Origin: Bermanella sp034111105
Lineage (GTDB): Bacteria; Pseudomonadota; Gammaproteobacteria; Pseudomonadales; Oceanobacteraceae
Length of the DNA: 9,378 bases
Assembly (NCBI GenBank): GCA_034111105.1
Contig: JAWUXY010000152.1
Span: 1 to 9,378, forward strand
Direction: 5' to 3'
Below, one piece after another: positions 7,813-9,378 of the stretch. How positions within the stretch are numbered: the first letter of the stretch is position 1; every line of letters starts with the position of its first letter. The position numbers and the translations under genes are program-made. Under the pieces are notes generated by a model, which ran no database searches, was not told the DNA's origin, and worked only from the letters and a program-made list of their open reading frames with translations.

Positions 7813-7885
7813 GGCAGCCTAAACGCAAAAAGGCAGCGATGTATGCCCAAACCCTTTAAATAAGGGGGCTTACTTAGATGCTGCC
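7813..7885 (-). promoter_or_regulatory. argD leader with terminator-like hairpin and a competing arm
   Basis: In the transcript, GGCAGC (7885-7880) can pair with GCTGCC (7837-7832), which is followed directly by UUUUU (7831-7827), as in an intrinsic terminator. A nested CCCTT/AAGGG hairpin (7866-7862 with 7856-7852) fills the loop. A second copy of the right arm, GGCTGCC (7819-7813), lies directly before the GGGGA ribosome site. The single left arm can therefore pair with either right arm. This fits an attenuator, though no leader peptide rich in Arg codons is seen. It could instead be a leftover terminator or chance. Confidence 0.4.
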
Positions 7886-7902
7886 AAAAATTCAAGGCAA
7901 GC

Positions 7903-7930
7903 ATAATACATAACTGGTCAATGAATACAA
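7903..7930 (-). promoter_or_regulatory. Candidate sigma-70 promoter of argD-argF
   Basis: On the minus strand, TTGTAT (7930-7925) and TATTAT (7908-7903) are separated by 16 bases, matching the -35 and -10 consensus at four and five of six positions. Transcription would start near 7896, giving a leader of about 94 bases. A half-site TGAAT/ATTCA, the core of an E. coli type ARG box, overlaps the -35 but I find no convincing second half. Confidence 0.45.
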
Positions 7931-7940
7931 GCAGGCCCAA

Positions 7941-8214
7941 GGGGGTTTGGCTTCAATGTTGTTGATTATTTGATCGGATTAAATGCGACAAATGTCATTA
8001 GGTTTGCTTTTGATTAAACCTGTCTGTTTAGTTAGGTTTTTGGTTTTAAAGCATATAGACAGGGCAGAGTGTGCTGCTATATGGGTGGCTTAGAGTTATA
8101 GGCACTTAATGGGATTTTAAAAAATGACTGTACATGTGGAATATAGGAATGGATGATGAAAGTGACTCCCGCATTTTGCTAATTTAATACAATCATCAGT
8201 TCAACGTAACACAA
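7941..8214. other. Gene-free intergenic sequence
   Basis: No supported coding frame, RNA gene or strong repeat is visible. The only item of note is GTGACTCCCGC at about 8160-8171, which resembles the flank of REP-type hairpins seen further right. The next 130 bases carry clearer REP-like elements. Confidence 0.4.
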
Positions 8215-8240
8215 CGTCATTCCCTCGAACGAGGGAATTC
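8215..8240. repeat. REP-like palindrome
   Basis: ATTCCCTCG (8219-8227) and CGAGGGAAT (8230-8238) form a perfect nine-base stem around AA, preceded by CGTC. The CGTCATTCCC...GGGAAT layout is the common form of repetitive extragenic palindromes in gammaproteobacteria. The decayed RAYT transposase gene nearby supports this reading. Confidence 0.55.
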
Positions 8241-8290
8241 AACTCTAAGCTGCTATAAAGCAAAACCTTTTTAACACACAACACCTCTGA

Positions 8291-8335
8291 TATGGGCTCT
8301 CATTCACGGGCTTCGACCTATGGGAGTGACGGTGT
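8291..8335 (-). repeat. Degenerate second REP-like element
   Basis: On the minus strand this begins CACCGTCACTCCC (8335-8323), the same CGTCAYTCCC head as the palindrome at 8215. The arms behind it are poorly matched, although TATGGG recurs at 8291 and 8319. It lies directly behind the RAYT remnant, the usual position of a REP beside its transposase gene. The boundaries are uncertain. Confidence 0.35.
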
Positions 8336-8348
8336 GATTTAATACGAA

Positions 8349-8492
8349 TTACTGCGTTTGGCCCAACTGTAACCAAGCGCGCCTGTGTTAGTAGCTTTCA
8401 TTGGTATTCAGATCAATGTCGCACAAAGCACAGTACGATACGCAGTGATAATAGGGCATGGCTTCAAGACTGGCCTGTTCCTTCCTTGGTAT
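8349..8492 (-). pseudogene. Remnant of a REP-associated tyrosine transposase (RAYT, IS200-like Y1 family)
   Basis: The minus strand reads PRKEQASLEAMPYYHCVS (8489-8436), then a shortened piece and IDLNTNESY, a TAA stop, then HRRAWLQLGQTQ and another TAA. Full RAYT proteins begin with this PRK...SL..TPYYHCVSRC pattern and continue to ...ESYEHRR. Here the initiating ATG appears to be ATA (8492-8490), about seven residues after CVS are lost, and the Glu codon after ESY is TAA. The HUH motif and catalytic Tyr would lie further on and are absent. AAGGAG at 8510-8505 may be the old ribosome site. RAYTs are thought to mobilise REP palindromes; this copy is dead. Confidence 0.72.
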
Positions 8493-8572
8493 AGGTGTGA
8501 CTTTCTCCTTTCGATTGTAATTTATAAAAATGATCTGCTTGCTTGATCTAGCAGTATTTTCTTATCAAATAT

Positions 8573-8602
8573 TTGGATATACGCCACTCGACATATATCC
8601 AA
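8573..8602. repeat. Nine-base inverted repeat in AT-rich spacer
   Basis: TTGGATATA (8573-8581) and TATATCCAA (8594-8602) are perfect inverted copies around 12 bases. No T-run or ORF adjoins it. It is probably a regulatory palindrome or the scar of a small element. Close by lie GTCACGTGAC (8612-8621, perfect palindrome) and TATCACC / GGTGATA (8653-8659 and 8678-8684). Confidence 0.4.
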
Positions 8603-8894
8603 GAATTTAAGGTCACGTGACGGTGTATTAAGATAAATGGTCGCATGACGTATATCACCGAAATTATGTATAAATATGGTGATAATCAGCTAAAAGTAGT
8701 AGTTACAAAAAAGACAAATAAATGAATGGGTTATATATGTACAAATGTTCTACCGTGACGTAAAAAAAGGACAATTGGAATTGACGCCAGTGGGCTGAGT
8801 AGCCCATGATTACTGCCATATAAAAAATGAGTGGCGTAAAGAGCCTCGGCAAACACGTCACCGATAAAAAACGTCATGCAACGTTGAATAAACT
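8603..8894. other. AT-rich non-coding spacer left of the cassette, with palindromes and recurrent TGACG/CGTCA
   Basis: No gene is supported; the minus strand, where an integron integrase would normally lie, shows no IntI-like sequence. TGACG occurs at 8618, 8646, 8756 and 8782, and its reverse CGTCA at 8856 and 8872 (ACGTCA twice, 16 bp apart). A six-base hairpin TGGGCT/AGCCCA lies at 8791-8806. TTGACG (8781-8786) with CATGAT (8805-8810) at 18 bases is the only, weak, promoter candidate pointing to the cassette gene. Confidence 0.35.
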
Positions 8895-8901
8895 GTTAAG
8901 C
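8880..8901 (+). other. Integron recombination core: attI-like site or left cassette boundary
   Basis: GTTAAGC at 8895-8901 fits the GTTRRRY core recognised by integron integrases, with crossover expected between G8895 and T8896. It is the exact reverse complement of GCTTAAC at 9324-9330. No RYYYAAC partner or palindromic arm lies within 150 bases upstream, so it is not the end of a normal attC. The upstream A-rich bases (GAATAAACT) recall the layout of attI sites. An attI site or an insertion at a secondary target are both possible. Confidence 0.55.
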
Positions 8902-8912
8902 ACTAATAAACT

Positions 8913-9329
8913 ATGAATTTCTCACCCAACGATCACACATTATTTTTTGACGGCTACTTGGATGCTATAGGGAGACTATTCACTACAGATGAAGTTCTCG
9001 TCGCACCTGCAGCACGCGTCATCAAAGATGATGAGACAATTGAAAGCATCCTAGAATGTGAAATCCAAGAAGCTCAAGTCATCGAAAATATCACCGGGAC
9101 TTTCGAGAAAGAAATCTCCAAATTTTTAGATCATGATCCCAGACAACGAATACTTTTCTACCTAATAGAATACTTTGCTTGGTATAGCGAATTCAGTCAT
9201 TCATGCAAATGCAAGAAATACACATTAAAAGGCAATGACCTACCAAAGGAATATTTGGCATATGTCATTACATGCAACGACAATATCGATGTGTTAATTT
9301 ACATCTACAAGAAACAAAAAAATGCTTAA
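8913..9329 (+). CDS. Hypothetical protein encoded by an integron-type cassette
   Basis: The product is 138 aa, soluble, with no signal peptide. I recognise no family. The N-terminal half is acidic (DDETIESILECEIQEAQVIE, likely helical), then a hydrophobic aromatic stretch ILFYLIEYFAWYSEF at about 80-94, a CKCKK cluster at about 98-102, and a lysine-rich end (YIYKKQKNA). Met1 is the only methionine, so ATG 8913 is the only ATG start; no Shine-Dalgarno precedes it, as is common in cassettes that are read from an upstream promoter. The stop codon TAA (9327-9329) is part of the attC R'' box. Cassette genes often encode toxin-antitoxin, anti-phage or small accessory proteins, but nothing here shows which. 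Confidence 0.65.
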   Translation: MNFSPNDHTLFFDGYLDAIGRLFTTDEVLVAPAARVIKDDETIESILECEIQEAQVIENITGTFEKEISKFLDHDPRQRILFYLIEYFAWYSEFSHSCKCKKYTLKGNDLPKEYLAYVITCNDNIDVLIYIYKKQKNA

Positions 9330-9378
9330 CAAGGCCAGTCACCAGAGGCCAAAATCCTTCGGCTTTTTGCCTCTGGTG
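9324..9378 (+). other. Partial attC site
   Basis: GCTTAAC (9324-9330) fits the RYYYAAC R'' box. After a nine-base spacer come CACCAGAGGC (9340-9349) and its perfect reverse complement GCCTCTGGTG (9369-9378), with inner AAAA/TTTT and CC-TTC-GG pairing that closes the hairpin tip. The remaining right side, predicted to resemble ACTGGCC followed by GTTAAGC, lies outside the window. The alternative is a plain terminator hairpin, but no T-run follows the long stem in view. Confidence 0.6.

Larger units (their letters stand above)
8896..9378 (+). mobile_element. Integron gene cassette (3' end beyond window)
   Basis: One ORF in forward orientation begins 11 bases after the left core and ends within the right R'' box, leaving almost no spare DNA, as is standard for cassettes. 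The attC that closes it is cut by the window edge. If intact, the cassette should end within roughly 20-60 bases after 9378 at a GTTRRRY core. The gene's frequent C-ending codons (ATC, TTC, GTC, CTC) differ from the T/A-ending preference of neighbouring genes, which supports foreign origin. Confidence 0.6.

Noticed and set aside
7901..7930. ARG box (ArgR operator) at the argD promoter
   Set aside because: Only one half-site core (TGAAT) is seen; the other half matches poorly.
7803..7940. N-terminal extension of argD to the ATG at 7940
   Set aside because: The 46 extra codons do not resemble ArgD, overlap the promoter and hairpin leader, and the ATG at 7802 has a good ribosome site and the usual family length.
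8215..8240. CRISPR repeat
   Set aside because: A single palindrome with no regular spacing or spacer-repeat pattern anywhere in the window.
8722..8763. Thirteen-codon ORF starting ATGAATGGG
   Set aside because: No ribosome site, no conserved feature, and short frames of this kind are expected in AT-rich spacer.
8884..8912. Promoter TTGAAT-17-TAAACT just before the cassette ORF
   Set aside because: Transcription would begin after the ATG at 8913, and the protein has no other ATG start.
9340..9378. Simple intrinsic terminator for the last ORF
   Set aside because: No T-run follows the long stem within the window, and the GCTTAAC box overlapping the stop codon plus the matching left core fit attC better; not fully excluded because the sequence is cut.

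Overview
This window looks like a chromosomal segment of a moderately AT-rich gammaproteobacterium, probably marine or an aquatic polymer degrader. The reasons are an argD-argF pair of the kind seen in Pseudomonas and Cellvibrio relatives, several secreted or outer-membrane lipoprotein hydrolases, a thermolysin-type protease tail with PKD and GEVED-like modules, a decayed RAYT transposase, and an integron-type gene cassette. I cannot name the genus.

Layout from left to right. Positions 1-924 (+) hold the 3' end of a secreted M4-family metalloprotease gene whose catalytic part lies before the window. Positions 1094-2314 (+) encode a DUF2235 alpha/beta-hydrolase lipoprotein. Positions 2367-2660 (-) are a frameshifted gene fossil behind an AraC-type regulator (2639-3409, -). 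The regulator follows a lipoprotein esterase/lipase (3511-4791, -). Two sets of repeats, near 3441-3492 and near 5011-5106, are candidate regulatory sites for this module. A small lipoprotein gene (5201-5584, -) comes next. The arginine operon argD-argF (7802 to 5690, -) ends in a clear intrinsic terminator and has a leader that could attenuate transcription.

The right end, beyond about 7940, is accessory DNA. A gene-poor stretch of almost 1 kb holds REP-like hairpins, the remains of a REP-associated tyrosine transposase (RAYT), and several inverted repeats. At 8895 a GTTAAGC core opens what appears to be an integron gene cassette. It carries one unrecognised 138-codon ORF whose stop codon lies inside a GCTTAAC box, followed by the start of a long attC-like hairpin cut by the window edge. 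The left core is the exact reverse complement of the right box, as expected for one cassette. No integrase gene and no complete upstream attC are visible, so this is either an attI-proximal cassette, the edge of an array without a nearby integrase, or a cassette inserted at a secondary site.

How the genes work together: argD and argF supply two steps of arginine synthesis (N-acetylornithine aminotransferase and ornithine carbamoyltransferase). The esterase and the AraC regulator probably form one regulated module. The protease and the DUF2235 lipoprotein share only a secreted location with them. The strongest candidate for something undescribed is the cassette and its orphan protein.
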